DNA of 41,154 nt from an uncultured Eubacteriales bacterium (GTDB taxonomy: Bacteria; Bacillota; Clostridia; Oscillospirales; Acutalibacteraceae): the NCBI GenBank assembly GCA_934463035.1, contig CAKSIG010000009.1:1-41154 (forward strand), read 5' to 3'. Below are positions 40,372 through 41,154 of this stretch, in pieces. Under the pieces are notes generated by a model. That model searched no databases, was not told the DNA's origin, and saw only the letters and a program-made list of their open reading frames with translations. The number at the start of each line of letters is the position of its first letter. Position 1 is the stretch's first letter. The position numbers and the translations under genes are program-made.

Positions 40372-41154
40372 ATGTGTCGATTAAAATCAGGACTTATATT
40401 AAAAAACAGGGTGTTCGTACCCGAATATGACAGTCATACCGAAATGTTAGAGGAACTTGGTATTAAGGACGATTACCTCAACGCAAGCAAAACATTTGTA
40501 AGGGTGGAACTTTCACCTGCTAACGGTGATGTTTTTTCGGATATTGATACTTGGGAATTGAATGTAGACCAAGACATTATGCCCGAATGGTATGACGAAG
40601 ATATATATAAACCGCAGGTTGTAGAAGCGGTCAAGACGTGGGCAAATAACCATATTCATATTGGTGTTGACAATTTGAAAATCAGTACAGGAAGTAATCA
40701 TTATATCAAGGACTGCAAAGATGTTGATATCGACGGCAATGCAACGGTCAAGTATATCTACGGCAATGCAACGGTCAAGTATATCTGCGGCAATGCAACG
40801 GTCAAGTATATCTACGGCAATGCAACGGTCAAGAATATCTGCGGCAATGCAACGGTCAAGTATATCTGCGGCAATGCAACGGTCAAGAATATCTGCGGCA
40901 ATGCAACGGTCGAGTATATCGACGGCAATGCAACGGTCAAGTATATCTACGGCAATGCAACGGTCAAGTATATCTGCGGCAATGCAACGGTCAAGTATAT
41001 CTACGGCAATGCAACGGTCAAGAATATCTGCGGCAATGCAACGGTCAAGTATATCTGCGGCAATGCAACGGTCAAGAATATCTGCGGCAATGCAACGGTC
41101 GAGTATATCGACGGCAATGCAACGGTCAAGTATATCTACGGCAATGCAACGGTC
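40372..41154 (+). CDS. 9-residue tandem-repeat protein, 3' end outside window
   Basis: 261 codons are visible, open to the window edge, with RBS AAAGGTGAC before the ATG. Residues 1-121 form a non-repeat head (MCRLKSGLILKNRVFVPEYD and later HIHIGVDNLKISTGSNHYIK), a head seen on phage or ICE hypothetical proteins. From residue 122 the sequence is GNATV-K/E-Y/N-I-Y/C/D repeated 15 times plus part of a 16th. The short regular period with hydrophobic V and I at fixed places predicts a beta-solenoid. Length may vary by repeat slippage. Function unknown. Confidence 0.8.
   Translation, partial: MCRLKSGLILKNRVFVPEYDSHTEMLEELGIKDDYLNASKTFVRVELSPANGDVFSDIDTWELNVDQDIMPEWYDEDIYKPQVVEAVKTWANNHIHIGVDNLKISTGSNHYIKDCKDVDIDGNATVKYIYGNATVKYICGNATVKYIYGNATVKNICGNATVKYICGNATVKNICGNATVEYIDGNATVKYIYGNATVKYICGNATVKYIYGNATVKNICGNATVKYICGNATVKNICGNATVEYIDGNATVKYIYGNATV
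40735..41154 (+). repeat. 27-bp tandem repeat with 189-bp higher-order period
   Basis: Unit GGCAATGCAACGGTCAAGTA then TATCTAC recurs in frame. The variable codons cycle as Y, C, Y, NC, C, NC, ED over seven units (1-7), and units 8-14 repeat that order exactly, with unit 15 starting again. The period is therefore 7 x 27 = 189 bp. The window ends inside the array. Confidence 0.92.

Noticed and set aside
40735..41154. CRISPR-like regular repeats
   Set aside because: Repeats are directly tandem without unique spacers and stay in one open frame with its own RBS, so this is a coding tandem repeat.

Overview
The window looks like chromosome of a gut-type Clostridia (Bacillota, probably Oscillospiraceae/Ruminococcus-like). 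The evidence is strong AGGAGG-type ribosome binding sites with ATG, GTG and TTG starts, a clostridial 23S 3' end and 5S rRNA, YesM/YesN-type two-component genes, a binding-protein sugar ABC system without its own ATPase, and a dockerin of the Ruminococcus style. This is inference from gene families; no search was run.

Region 1 (1-666) is the tail of an rRNA operon: 23S 3' end, tRNA-Lys(CUU), tRNA-Glu(CUC), 5S, tRNA-Asn(GUU), terminator. Having two tRNAs between 23S and 5S is unusual. Region 2 (about 680-9430, richer in G+C by eye) is a mixed locus. It holds a TetR regulator with its own promoter/operator, three alpha/beta hydrolases, an MBL-fold hydrolase, a GNAT acetyltransferase, a BAAT-like hydrolase, a DUF2812-like protein and a small family of membrane proteins. 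It is eroded: a vWA gene cut just after its metal-binding motif, a Rossmann-domain remnant, four gene fragments packed into 8323-8912, and a hydrolase whose ATG seems to have become ATA.

Region 3 (9600-33830) is a Gram-positive carbohydrate-use locus. A GH94 phosphorylase runs rightward. A leftward operon encodes a response regulator, a sensor kinase and a GH10 enzyme without signal peptide. Divergent from it is a long rightward operon: a membrane-anchored GLUG-type surface protein, two sugar ABC permeases, a solute-binding lipoprotein, a membrane-anchored protein with a cohesin-like domain, two large secreted proteins, a 45-aa acidic peptide, and a 1588-aa secreted beta-helix protein ending in a dockerin plus a Ser/Gly tail. 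The likely logic is that surface proteins bind and process a plant polysaccharide, the transporter imports oligosaccharides, and GH10 and GH94 finish them in the cytoplasm under control of the kinase/regulator pair. A membrane-held cohesin and a dockerin partner in the same operon as the importer is the most interesting system here.

Region 4 (33830-34290) is an intergenic block of small palindromes, terminators, and the displaced 3' half of a tRNA-Ser(GGA) gene. Region 5 (34290 to the end, A+T-rich by eye) is an integrated element (prophage or ICE) whose far end lies outside the window. It has a tyrosine integrase, a candidate 80-nt small RNA, an Mrr-type nuclease-like gene, a CI/LexA-type repressor facing a Cro-like gene across two good promoters, a DUF2513 protein, a 196-bp inverted-repeat element, and a partial gene with a 27-bp (9-residue) tandem repeat arranged in a 189-bp higher-order repeat that runs off the end.
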